Source of the DNA: Ottelia alismoides
Lineage: Eukaryota > Streptophyta > Magnoliopsida > Alismatales > Hydrocharitaceae
Reading direction: 5' to 3'
Length of the DNA: 64,000 nt
Assembly: GCA_037367405.1 (NCBI GenBank)
Contig: JAZKJV010009627.1
Location: 40,001 to 104,000, forward strand
In this document: positions 38,705-49,380 of the stretch, in pieces
Layout: every line of letters starts with the position of its first letter
Numbering within the stretch: position 1 is the stretch's first letter
Program-made: the position numbers and the translations under genes
Notes under the pieces: generated by a model
Database searches by the model: none
Told to the model about the DNA's origin: nothing
The model's input: only the letters and a program-made list of their open reading frames with translations

Positions 38705-40074
38705 AGTCAGAAGCATTGGTATTGATTTTTTGAAGCTCTTTCATCCAATGTAGGTATTGCTTTGATTCGAAAGCTCTTGCGGCTGACCAAAGTATATGCT
38801 CCAAATCGCTGCCTGCGAACTTCATCTTGAAGTTCTTGTAGACGTGACGCATATAGGCCTTATGATCCGCATATGGAATTTATCCTTGACTGCACCCTCC
38901 AGTCCCTTTTGGCCATCTGAGATTAATGTTAGACCCTTTCCTTCACCACATTGGATAGCCTCGTCCAAATACTTCAAGAACCAATTCCATGTGACGCTGG
39001 ACTCATTCTCCACGACCGCGAAGGCAACAGGAAAGAGCACATTTGCCGCGTCTAGGGCAGTAGTAGACAACAACGTTCCCAAGTACTTGCCCTTCAAGTG
39101 GCACCCATCCAAACCCAAGAAGGGTCTACATCCAAACATGTATCCATCCCTGTTAGCTTTAAAAGAGATGAAACATCTGAGGAAGGACTCATCTTCCTCC
39201 AAGAAGTAGTGGATGACACTAGTCGAATTGCGACGCTTCAACTCTGCTACAAGGGAGGGGGCCTTTGCATATGACTCCTCAATGCTCCCAAATAATGCAT
39301 CTGATGCCCTCCTCTTCCCCTTGTAGATCGTCATATAGGGTAGACGAAGCTTAAATGCCTCAAAGATCCTAACATATAGCTGCTTCACTGTAACTGAGGG
39401 GTTCTGCATCACCCAAGTTGATATCTGGTTCGCTACCCAATGTTGGCCAGCCATGGTGTTTCCAGCAAGATTGTTCGAAACGCAAGTGTGTTCAGCCACC
39501 AAAGTTCTAACTTTGAACCTGTTGCTGTTTCGAATCGAGGAGGCATGTATCCTTCAAGGACATCCTTCCTCCCTACAGGCTGTCGTGACTCTGCTGCTCT
39601 CGCTCTTTATGAATTTGGAGGCAAACTCCTTAGTGATGCAATGGGATGCAAGTGCGGAGCGAAAGGATTCATGTCTTTCGAATTCAGCCCCAACTTCAAA
39701 TGATGGGGCATCAAAATCAACGTTCGCCTCAAGGCCATTGTAATCGCACACATTTTCCACATCAGAATCCAAAAGGTGATGATAGCTATTCTCAGATACA
39801 AGGTCATCCATGTCATCTGAAGCATCACTATCCTCTTCAGTCTCGTCAACTACACTATAATTGGAATCAGAATTATCAGAGGAATCAGAATTGGGTGTTG
39901 TATGGTTCACTTCATTAGTCCTCTGTGCAGCCACCGATCTCGTATATCTTCGGTTGGATGGTGTCCGTAGGTGTGACCTATGTACGCACACTCTTGTGCG
40001 CTTGATGCGTGTATGCTCTTCACCCATCGACACACCTTTAGTCCCACGTCACCCTCCTGCACACCCTCACTCCC

Positions 40075-40360
40075 TCGATCAGCCATGGGCACACCCTCTG
40101 TTCCACCCTCACCCGCAGGCTCACCCTCCGTTCCACCCTCGCCAAGATGCGCACCCTCTGTTCCACCCTCACCCACAGGCACACCCTCTGTTCCACCCTC
40201 ATCCACAGGCACACCCTCTGTTCCACACTCACCCACAGGCACACCCTCACGGCCACCATCATCCGCAGGCTCAGCCTCGGTTCCACCCTCGCCAGGATGC
40301 GCACCCTCTGTTCCACCCTCACTTGCAGGCTCACCCTCCGTTCCACCATCACCCACATTT
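40075..40360 (-). repeat. 30-bp coding minisatellite in the MULE transposase linker
   Basis: About nine 30-bp units (plus strand CCCACAGGCACACCCTCTGT type) encode repeats such as GEGGTEGVPV on the minus strand. The period is a multiple of three, so length changes would keep the frame. Unit boundaries are approximate. Confidence 0.8.
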
Positions 40361-41396
40361 CTCTTCGCAATCCCAACATCAGAGTTCCCTCATTCAGAAT
40401 TAAGCCAATGCCAAACCTTGTCCCCGGCTCCCTCCTCGCCCATGTTTCAGTCTAACATCTCATATGTAAACGAGAAGGCCATCTTAGAGCCTCCGACACT
40501 ACCATGATCGACATCGTGGGGATGTGGCTCCATAGTGCCTCGGGAGTTCTCTGTAGGCGGTATGGGATCCACGGTTACTCTGACGTCCTCCGCAATCGAT
40601 ACGGGATTGGCCACCGGACTTCGTTCTTCTTGTTCAGAGACTCCTCCGCTTGGATGTAACTCAGAGACTCCACGTCTGTCATTTCCACCACCAGCTCGAT
40701 CTCAGTTCCATCATTGTGCACATTAAACACTTCCAACATCTCTCTTTCATTCCTAATCTCTGCAAACTTGCTCCCTCTTATGTGAGGGATCTTGTACTTC
40801 AAAGTGATCGTACACCTTGGCTCCCAAGGTACCACCTTAGAGATTGCTTCCATGAGATCAAACCAGGAGGTTGTGTCCGGATTGATCCCGATCCTCTCTT
40901 CGGTTCCAAGCAAGTACTTTTCACCCTTCATTCCCTGTGTCCATTTGAAGTACCCACCATGCCTAACGCACACCGTGAGGATCCCTTCGTGTCCACCGAA
41001 CCACGCCATCGTCAACACCTGCATGTTCGAAATCAGCAAAAAAGAACCCATTAATTAGAAGTCCTAACCCGTTTAGTCTTCATTCGCTCATCCGATGAAA
41101 CCCTAAACCCGCTTGACCTTGATGCGGTCGACGAAACCAGCGATGCGATGGAGTGCAAAAGGAAGTAATGAAGGAGACGGAGTGGAGCAAAAGAGGAGAG
41201 GTCGATGAAGTGGAGCAGGAAGGGGCCGAGAGAGGTCGATGGAAGCGAAGTGGAATGGGAGGGGACGAACTCGGATGCCTCTTTATCCGAGCTTCCCGCC
41301 ATAAACATCACCAAGGACACATGGCATGCTTCTGGCAATTGTACCGTACAAGGGTTACTCAGACAACTCTGGTTAGATTACGAAGGAGACGGTGCA

Positions 41397-41517
41397 CAAA
41401 CGGAGGGTCCATGTGGTAAGACGGAGCGAGATTACGGGGTCTAGGGAGGAATATCGATGTTTCAAAGGTCATATAGGTAATTTACAGAGATTATAGGGTA
41501 TGCTGGGTAAAAATCCC
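41397..41517 (-). repeat. MULE right terminal inverted repeat
   Basis: It pairs with 24486-24606. It lies about 390 bp upstream of the transposase ATG (41009). Confidence 0.9.
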
Positions 41518-41712
41518 TACCTTCAAACATAGTTATATATCTAAATTAACAAAGTTTGAGAGTGAATTATAAGTATTGGAGATTACTTTTGACAACTTGG
41601 AATTGAGCATTTTGGTTAATTATCAACAGGTTCTCCAACAAATTGTCACGGACCAATTTTTCTCGATAACGAACCAGGGACCTAAGCTCTGGATGTTACA
41701 AATGGTATAATT

Positions 41713-42232
41713 TGTAACGTCCCGAGCTAAGGCCCCCGGTGCGTTAACAAAAAAATGGACCCTTACAACTTGTTGGGTACGAGTCCAAATGGACCCGTTG
41801 ACAACTATTCAAAATGTTTAAGCTCAAGTTGTCAAGGTTATTTTTCTTCGATAATGGATTGGTGACCCAAACTCGTGACATTACAAATGATATCAGAGCG
41901 AGTTCCCTCTAATAGTGGAAAGGGCTGCCCAAAAGGATCTAAGACAAGAACGTGCAAACACCATTATCACTGGATTTAAGTGATGAATCATGTCGCAACG
42001 AGGTAGTTGCGAATATAAGTGGGGGGCTTGTAACACTCATACCTTAAAATATAGTCCCACATTTAAAACTCACAAAGTTTGAGAGTGAGTTATAGGTGGT
42101 GGGGATTAGTAATTGACAACTTCACTTGAGTCTTTTGGGTGGTTGTCAACGGATTCAGTTGGATCCAAACGTAACAAGTTGTTATGATCAATTTTCCTCG
42201 ATAATGGACCAAGTACCTAAGCCCGAGATCAT
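41713..42232 (+). repeat. TRIM LTR copies 2 and 3 with short internal region
   Basis: Copy 2 (41713-41885) is TGTAACGT...GACATTACA, followed by AATGATATCAGAGCG (primer site). Copy 3 starts at 42029 after GTGGGGGGCT. The middle of copy 2 (ACAACTTGTTG...GACCCGTTGACAAC) matches copy 3 in reverse complement, while its ends match in direct orientation. Copy 2 therefore contains an inverted segment or the LTR is partly palindromic. Confidence 0.5.
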
Positions 42233-42659
42233 GATGCTGGATTTAACTTCATACAATTTCGACTTGATCGGCGCGATCGACATCTGAGTATACTCGACAA
42301 CTTTTATTCATCTTTTTCGAAGGTTGTACCGTGCACTTAAATACAAATTTTTAGATTTGAGTGTAGATTGTGGTTGATCCTCCTCGCTACGTCGTGTTTA
42401 CAAATGATATAAATAATTTTATAATAAGAGCAATATCCATTAGAAATGATGCAAGAAAAAGGTGAAGTACAAACACTTGTTCTTCTTAAAGTGAGGTTGT
42501 CTTGCTTTTCAAAAGAGTGTCCTGCATTAAGAATCACATGCAAAGTTTTAATAGGTATTTAATCCTTTTTAAAAGTGTAGTTTTGCTAACATTCGAAATT
42601 GTTGGTCTAACATTATCTTCACTGCTTTCCTAAGTGCATGTAGTGTCTTATCACATTTT

Positions 42660-42775
42660 TTTAATAGTAGGCTTGGTGATTTCGAGGGACTAGAGCGTCC
42701 CTCATGAAATTCGAACCTGGATCTTTTGAGGTGTATGCACACCGCACTACCGCCAAACCACTCCTTATGTTCTAT
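42660..42775 (-). mobile_element. tRNA-derived SINE head
   Basis: The minus strand carries an A-box-like TGGCGGTAGTGCGG and, about 30 bp on, a B-box-like GGTTCGAATTT, with GATCCAGGTTCGAA context typical of plant SINEs. It continues ATGAGGGACGCTC and ends near an A-rich tract. It does not fold as a functional tRNA as far as I can see. Confidence 0.5.
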
Positions 42776-42835
42776 ATGTATTTAATTCAATGCTAGCATT
42801 CGATCTGTCATGATATTCATTCTAATTTATTCTAA

Positions 42836-42875
42836 CTAGTGCTAACCCTGTGCAATGCACGGGTAGGCATTCATA
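42836..42875 (-). mobile_element. Helitron 3' terminus
   Basis: The minus strand has the hairpin CCCGTGCATTGCACAGGG followed by TTAGCA and CTAG, then T. This is a standard Helitron 3' end. The body should extend to higher coordinates. A possible 5' TC end (TCTATAATCTATAAC) lies near 48795, which would give a 6-kb element; that pairing is a guess. Confidence 0.5.
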
Positions 42876-43433
42876 GACTGCGAGAATAAAAATTGCGAGA
42901 AGACGACGTAAAATTGTGTAAAGATTTTGTATTAATGCAAAGATTATATGAAAGCATTAAAAATACTTATATATATATATGTTTGAAATTATAATTATAT
43001 AATAGTATACAAATCATAAAAACGTATTTTTTTAATTTACAAGGTTTGTCACCAACGACGTACAGATCAGTTCATCAGTTCTGTTGAAATCAACATAGGA
43101 CAGATAAGGATGTAGGTGTTAGTATATCTTTATCTATTTTTAAATATGAATACAGGTGTGGATACATGTATTGATGCATACAAAAACTATATTATCATAT
43201 CCTTAAAAATAGATATGTATGTAAACGGATATTGATCACATATAAATATTATTAGAGATACTTTATACATTAGCTTAAATACACATGTATTGTATGCAAT
43301 ACACAAAATATACATATAATAAATATGCTTATATCATAAATATTTATATCAAAAATGGTAAAAGAAGTATAAAGTTGTTTATTGTTGTATATATATTTAA
43401 AAATAAACATATAACTATATATATATAGGAAAA

Positions 43434-43821
43434 TAGGTAAATGGGGCTGCCCCCAGGGAGTAGCCAACTTGGCTATTCCCACCCATATTTTTTCCTTATT
43501 TTTTATTTTTTTGGAAAATAAAAATTTGTATATTCATCATTATATCCCTCTCACATTCTATTAAAATTTCGTCAGAAACATAGACTCCTACGGCCTCCAT
43601 CCAAACATGGTCGATTTAAAAAATCCTGCGACCGTTAGAAAAATGACGTCTCGATGGAGGACTTAGGAGGGTCTATTTCTAACGAAATTTTAATAGAATG
43701 TGGGAGGGATATAATGATGAATATACAATTTTTTATTTTCCAAAAAAATAAAAAAATGAGAGAAAAATAGGGGTGGGAGTAGCCAAGTTGGCTACTCCCC
43801 GGGGGCAGCCCCATTTTACCC
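43434..43821. mobile_element. Palindromic MITE, copy 2 (MULE-type 9-bp duplication)
   Basis: Ends are TAGGTAAATGGGGCTGCC and, read inward, GGGTAAAATGGGGCTGCC. The repeat continues through GGGAGTAGCCAACTTGGCTA, AAATTTCGT and TCCATC to a short centre with GGTCGATTT and GACCGTTAGAAA. ATAGGAAAA flanks both sides (43425-43433 and 43822-43830), a 9-bp duplication that suggests Mutator mobilisation. Confidence 0.75.
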
Positions 43822-43830
43822 ATAGGAAAA

Positions 43831-44960
43831 AGGATATTTATACAAGTACAAATGTTTGCAGATACCAAAGCGATATTCGTATCCGTATATATTTTAAAAC
43901 AGATACAGATTCCGACATATGTACAAAACAGATACGGTGGCAGGTCAAATATGATATATCCATACTCTTCTTACATCCATATGTGGATGCTCCCCCATTC
44001 TTGAAGCCTAGTATGATATTTAGAATGCAAACTTCTGTAGCTTGAAAGTAAGATATAGTTTTTCTTTCACCATGCATGGTTCGACATGATTTAAATATTT
44101 TGACCATCGAAATTTTGAGATATACCATATCATTAAACTTATATATTTCACTTTTTTTGCGATGGACCTTTGTTGTACCCTATTCTCGATGCTCTGTTGT
44201 AATTGTTGCAGTATATGTATATATAATGTTTACATTTGTACATTTTTTTATTGATTTGTAGTATGTTAAAGATTTAAAATTTAGAACATATATTTTACAC
44301 GGAGATATGCATAAATACATACATATATAAAATCCTTTCTCGGTTCAGAAAACCGATTCATCTGTTTGGAACAATAAATTAAGGTTGGATCAATATTTTT
44401 TGGGTCGATTATAATATATTATCATGATGACATCACTATTTATCCGACTAATTTGCACCAACTCTTGTCTAGACAGGTCAAATCGAAGATTGATTGTTTT
44501 AACTTCCGATCCGATTTTTAGAACCTTGCTACATATTTTGTGAACTTGAATTGTTGAAAGCCATCAATAAATGATTTTTTTGTTGGAATATGATGTTGGA
44601 CAATGTAGAAATGGAAATTTATAGTCTCTCCCATAATGGGACAAGTAAATTCAAGAAATTTGGTTGCATAAAAGGGAAACAGATGTGTTAGTCTACAACT
44701 TGAGTTGGTAGTCCAATTAGTTTGCTAGCTTGCTAGTACAATCAATTTTCTTACTTCTTTCAACAAGGAAACTTTATATGCACGAAATTATCTTTACATC
44801 ATTGTTGATGATTCCTTTAAAGAGATGATGAAAGCGTTCATTTTTCATTGAGAAAATTTATCATTCAAAATTATTGATATACACAAGCTTTTTCTTATAT
44901 TCCCATTTGATGGTGCAGATGGACTTAATCAGTCAATCATAATCAGATTACTTGAATATC
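43831..44960. other. AT-rich intergenic DNA
   Basis: I see no gene, RNA or repeat structure here beyond short AT-rich runs. Confidence 0.5.
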
Positions 44961-44999
44961 TTGTTTGTGCAAATTATTACTCTATTTTATTGTGCAATC

Positions 45000-45640
45000 A
45001 AATGTATTTTGTATCCACACTTCAAAGAAATCTCTATTCTCCTTGTCCAACTTTTGTTGTGACAGTTCTCTGACATCTTTGTCCTCCTCAGTTTCCATTT
45101 CTGCCACAACCATCCATGGCTCCTATATTCTTACCATCTTCCAATTTGGTCTCATTTGTTTTAATCCATCAATATTCCTATCATCTTCCATTATTCTCTC
45201 TGACATATTTATGGCATCTATGCTTTTGTCATCTTCTGTCTATGTCAGTTTCATTTCGTCTCTGCTCTTCTCTTCCTCAAGTTGAATCTATGGAACTTTC
45301 ATGGCATCTATATTCTTATCATCTTCCAGTTTGGCCTTTGTTCCTTCTAAGGGATAGATATTCTTATTATCTTCTAATTTAGCCTCTAGATTTTACGTGG
45401 CATCCACATTTTTATCATCTTCTTCTGGTTTCAACATCGATCCTTGTAAGGTATCTATATTCCTCTCATCTTCTAATTTTATCTCCGCCTTTTTTATGGC
45501 ATCTTCGACCTCCGAAGCTCAATCTACATTCTTATCATATTATATGATCTCATTAAATCCATCCAGGGATTCAATATTTTCCTCATCTTCCAATTTTGTC
45601 TATGAGGCCTTCATTGCGTTTCTGTTCTCATCATAATTGG
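45000..45640. repeat. Degenerate pyrimidine-rich repeat, possibly a decayed coding repeat
   Basis: Phrases such as TTCTTATCATCTTCCA, ATGGCATCTAT and TTTTATCATCTTC recur every roughly 60-90 bp. On the minus strand they would read as acidic repeats (EDDKNIDAMK-like) broken by stops. It is joined to a Copia fragment on its right. Origin unknown. Confidence 0.45.
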
Positions 45641-46480
45641 TGTATGCATTGTTTTCGTCATTGGATGTCAATTCAGATCTCGAATCTCAATCTTACTATG
45701 TTGAGAAGGTACTTGAGAAATTTAGATATCAAGACCGAAAAGCTGTAAGCACTCCTTTTGATTCATTCAAATGGATGTTTAAGAATAAAAGTGGAGTACA
45801 TGTAGCTCAACTAAGGTATTCACAAGTGATAGGAAGTTTAATGTAGATTGGAAATTGTACGAGACCTGATATTTCATTCTTGGTTGCAAAGATGAGTAGA
45901 TACACCAGTTGTCATGACCGTACTCATTGGGAGGCTCTGGATCGAGTATTGAAATACTTGAAGGGAACTATTTCCCTTAGTTTGCATGATGGTAGACATC
46001 CATCTGTACTAGAATGATATAATGATGCAAGCTAAGAAAATATAGGAATCTGGGAGTAATGGTGTTATTGGGTATGTCTTTATCCTTGGATGCGGTGCAG
46101 TCTCATGGAGGTCTGTAAAGTAGATCATTCTAGTTCGATCTACCTTTGAGGTCGAGCAGCGTGCTTTGAACATCATTGGAATTGAGGTTGAATGGATAAG
46201 GAAGATCTTTCAGAAATTTCCATGGTAGGTAAACCGGTTCCTGCGATCTCGGTACAATGTAATAACATGACCACAATTGTCAAAATCAACAGTTCAAAGT
46301 TCAATCAGAAAACAAGAAGATACATACAAATCAGACTTAAGATATTAAGGGATTTGGTGTCTTGAGGAGTGTTGGTTGTGGATTTTATTGGATCCAAAGA
46401 CAACTCGATAGATCCGTTGGCTAAGGGACTTGATAGATTTTAGTCGTAAAGTTTAGGCTTGGGATGGGTCCGAGATCCAC
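45637..46480 (+). pseudogene. Copia RT-end / RNase H remnant
   Basis: The translation shows SYYVEKVLEKFRYQD, VSTPFDS, YSQVIGSLM, NCTRPDISFLVAKMSRY, HWEALDRVLKYLKGT and EVEQRALNIIGIEVEWIRK. These are the C-terminal RT to RNase H order of a Ty1/Copia element, with stops and a frameshift. It is a different, much older lineage than the element at 3613-8073. Confidence 0.8.
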
Positions 46481-47190
46481 TGGGAGTTCCTCTACAGTAG
46501 CAATCCAACCTATCTGAGTGTAGATCTCATAAAATAGGTCCAATGTGGTAATAACAACATGTTTGGAGAACTGGTTGGCACTCTTAGTTTAATTTTTACG
46601 CATGCGTGCCTTATCCCTTGAAGCTTGAGTGCCATTTAAGCTTCTAGATTATGAAGAGAGTAGGCTCTGAATGGGTTCAAGCGTTTAGGAAAGATGTCAA
46701 CAGTGCATCATTGGAGAATGTCATCTATGAGAGTGATACTGTGGGCCACGGTTAAAAGAATATGGTCTTTTCTGAGCACACCCATGAAACGTGATAAGGG
46801 TGCATGGCATTTAAGAGCACTAACCCTGAAGATTGTACGAAGAACAATATTTTGTTGTTTATACCGTATACTTTTAACACTAAGGTCTGGATTTCGAGAC
46901 ATAGTTCACTTTGTTACTATTAAAGTGAAAGTAGTAATAAACTCAAATAGTGGTTCAAACCAGAAGGTATCTTTACTGAAAGTAAAGTGTGGAAGTCGAA
47001 AGATGTTTTTAACTATATTTGAATCTTTTTTTCAAATTGGTGAATTCGTGGAGGATTGTTGTATTTGAATTATGTAATTAGGCTTGCAATTAGAAAGCAC
47101 ATGCAATTATAATAGGAGCTAGTTTGTCTCAATTGAGAAACCAAATGTCTTGGAGGGAAAGTTGAGAATTCTCAAATTTGAAAGAAGAGT

Positions 47191-47900
47191 TGTGGGAGAA
47201 AGTTTAGTACCACATATAATGTTTCTAAACTTTTAGTGGGCTTATATACGAGTTCACATCCCAAGCTCTTGTAACAATAGTAGAGATGAAGAATGGAGGA
47301 CCACACATGCGCGCGCACTCCGCTCCGCGCCGTCTCCAACTCGAGTTCGGGCTCGTACTCAGGAGAGTCAAATTGGATCTCAGATCTCGATACTTTTGCT
47401 ACAGATTTAATTTGGCGGGTCGATTAAATCAATTATATGGATTCATTTGGATTTGACTACGTTTTTGAAATCCGAAGGGACACGCCTGCTGAGGGACAAT
47501 TTTAAAAAAAATGAATAGTACCACGTGCTACTGCTAGGACACACAACCTTCTTTTTATATCCCTCACCGACATTGTTTTCTTCTACACTCGAAAGAAAAC
47601 CCTTCTCACGTCGTCTTGGCTCTGTTTTCGTTCTTCCTCTCTCGCGGACGAACATGCTTCTCTTTCTCTTGACTACAGTTCTCTAAGGTACATTCAAGGA
47701 CAATCTCATTGGTGTGTGCAGACAAAGATCGTGTATCTTCGTACCCTAGGAGAGGATCGTCAGTACCCTATGCACCGGTATTGTGGGGGCGATATCCTCT
47801 CTAAGGACATTCCATTACATGGATGCTTTGGTGATTTCTAATCTAATCTGTTTATTGTATTGTTTGCTGTAATTTATTTATTGCTTTTCCTTTTTTGAAT
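47191..47900 (+). repeat. Probable 3' LTR of the decayed Copia
   Basis: It starts TGTGGGAGAAAGTTTAGTACC, downstream of the RNase H remnant. It passes through a cysteine-free, T-rich stretch with CTTATATAC and CGATATCCTCTCTAAGG, as seen in Copia LTR ends. The right end is not fixed and no second LTR is in the window. Confidence 0.4.
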
Positions 47901-49380
47901 CTCACCCTAATTCATGTTTATGTTTTATATCGATTCCTATTTGCATTTTGTAATCGAATAATGAGTGAGAAATGCATCATTATCATGATGTTAATATGTA
48001 ATGCTTCTTTTTTAATTCATTTGGATCAGTGTAATTACTTTTTAAAATATGCATTGATGATCCCGATAAACAACATCAATGGTCTTACGGAGCTAGAGGT
48101 CTCGACGATGAGGAGGAGTCATCAAATGGGACGTACGAACGGTTGTGGGATGTCACAATGAAGCGCCGCCGAATGATCGACATATGGAGAGAAGAAGATG
48201 GTGAAGTCATTGGGAGAGAAAACCCATGGGAGTAGGGTGGTGTGCAGCCTAACGAGGAGTGCCAATTGAGGAGTTTCGATGGCCCGGGTCCATTTCCTGG
48301 AGCTCGATTCCTCGCTGCGGAAGAAAGTGCTGTGGTGACGGTATTCATTGGTGGAGAGGCTCAAGTTGGGTTCATCCCCATATATGGAGTCCTACCTTTA
48401 TTTTTCTAGTCACCTTCGATGTAGTTACGATGAAGAGGTGAGCTCGAAGCTGGGGAATGAGGTTGGTGAGGGAGTAGCCAGTGTCGAGGTTTGAGGGGAT
48501 TGATCCCGTCACTTTCTCAACGGGAAACCATGATGTGCTGATAGCAGACACGACAGAGGGATGGCGTCGTTGAGTGAAGAGGAGGCCATGTGGTGGAGGT
48601 AAAGAGGTAGAGGCATGGTGCCATTAGGGGAAGCCGAAACGGAGTGTAAGAAGGTGGCAACGATGAAAGAATGGCGTGAGGGGGTAAGAATGGAAACACG
48701 TTCTGTAGATCACATTGGAGAGGGCAAAACGAGAATTGAGGGTGGAAAAGTAATATGTGGTCGGTGCGCCCGCTCAAAAGATGTTATAGATTATAGATAT
48801 ATTAAATCAGCAAAGCTCAAATTTTTTTTACAATGATTTATTTCTACAATAATTTAGAATGATAGAACAATTTGCTTCATAGGTAAACACATTTTATATA
48901 TCTCGTGCATATGCATGTTTATAGCGATTTATTCTTTTAAACATAACAATCTTATTTATTATTTCTTTTTTTTATGTGTGCACTAGCTAGACCTGACTCA
49001 ATAGGCCGGGGTCCACCCGCTCAGTCCGCTCATGGGCCGAGCTTGGGTCACGAGATTTCATGAACGGGCTGGCCCTGACCCGTTCTTTAACCCCCTCGTC
49101 AACTGGACGGACCGTGGACATATGCCACAAAACCCGACCCAACCCAGTCCTGCTCATGCATATAAAAATATGGGTTTAAAAATTACGTTTTAGATACATT
49201 TAATACAATATACTTTAAGTTTTTGATTTACATTATCAATATTATATCGTATTTTATAGCTTACATGCCAAGTAACACTATTATGCTTGCTTAGATTTAG
49301 AATGATTAGATGATGTTAAAAAGATTTAATTATTTATACAAATTAGATTAAAAAAATTAAGAAAAATAATAATTTACATT
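47901..49380. other. Unassigned region between Copia remnant and BCHC2
   Basis: The stretch 48060-48800 has purine-rich plus-strand sequence with short frames on both strands and no domain. About 48985-49480 is rich in GGGCC, CCCAACC and GACCC, resembling hAT-type non-autonomous elements, but I could not define inverted repeats. Confidence 0.35.

Larger units (their letters stand above)
26159..41009 (-). pseudogene. MULE transposase gene, split by Gypsy and carrying stop codons
   Basis: It reads leftward from ATG 41009 (MAWFGGHEG). The N-terminal PB1-like region is about 41009-40640. An acidic low-complexity linker coded by a 30-bp minisatellite follows. The MuDR-type N-terminal region (39554-40063) has FRSALASHCI and SRVTTACREEGCP. 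The MULE DDE core (38822-39502) has FLGLDGCHLKG, AFAVVENES and TLISDGQKGL. After the Gypsy insertion the C-terminal part (26159-26928) has a SWIM finger (CTCRRWQVSGLPCTHA) and a CCHC knuckle (CTGCGSFGHHKNTC). Two Trp codons have become TGA: after EEGCP near 39555, and before SRSQFN near 26898. The reading frame rejoins exactly across the Gypsy target duplication. An intron or frameshift lies near the minisatellite. Confidence 0.88.
24486..41517. mobile_element. Mutator-like element (MULE) with two convergent genes, split by a Gypsy insertion
   Basis: Terminal inverted repeats of at least 120 bp match at both ends: GGTATTTTTACCCAGC on the left and GGGATTTTTACCCAGC read inward from the right. 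They continue through TAAATTACCT, GACCTTTGAAACATCG and ATTCCTCCCTAGACCC. A perfect 9-bp target duplication TACCTTCAA flanks the element (24477-24485 and 41518-41526), as expected for MULEs. Without the inserted Gypsy the element is about 5.2 kb. It carries a transposase gene reading leftward from the right end and a GRF zinc-finger gene reading rightward from the left end. Confidence 0.95.
24466..42232 (+). mobile_element. TRIM cluster split by the MULE
   Basis: LTR copy 1 is split by the MULE: its first 20 bp (TGTAATACTCATACC..., 24466-24485) join 41527-41700. LTR copy 3 (42029 to about 42232) starts TGTAACACTCATACC and shares AAAGTTTGAGAGTGA and CTCGATAA with copy 1. LTR-like copy 2 is 41713-41885. 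Copy 2 is followed by a tRNA-Met-type primer site (ATATCAGAGC), and copy 3 is preceded by a purine tract GTGGGGGG. LTRs of about 200 bp, only about 143 bp between copies 2 and 3, and no coding are TRIM features. Confidence 0.6.

Noticed and set aside
39861..40507. His/Pro-rich and Ser/Pro-rich plus-strand frames
   Set aside because: Antisense readings of the 30-bp minisatellite in the MULE transposase.
42660..42775. A tRNA gene on the minus strand
   Set aside because: A and B boxes are present, but the arms do not pair as a cloverleaf and SINE-type sequence follows.
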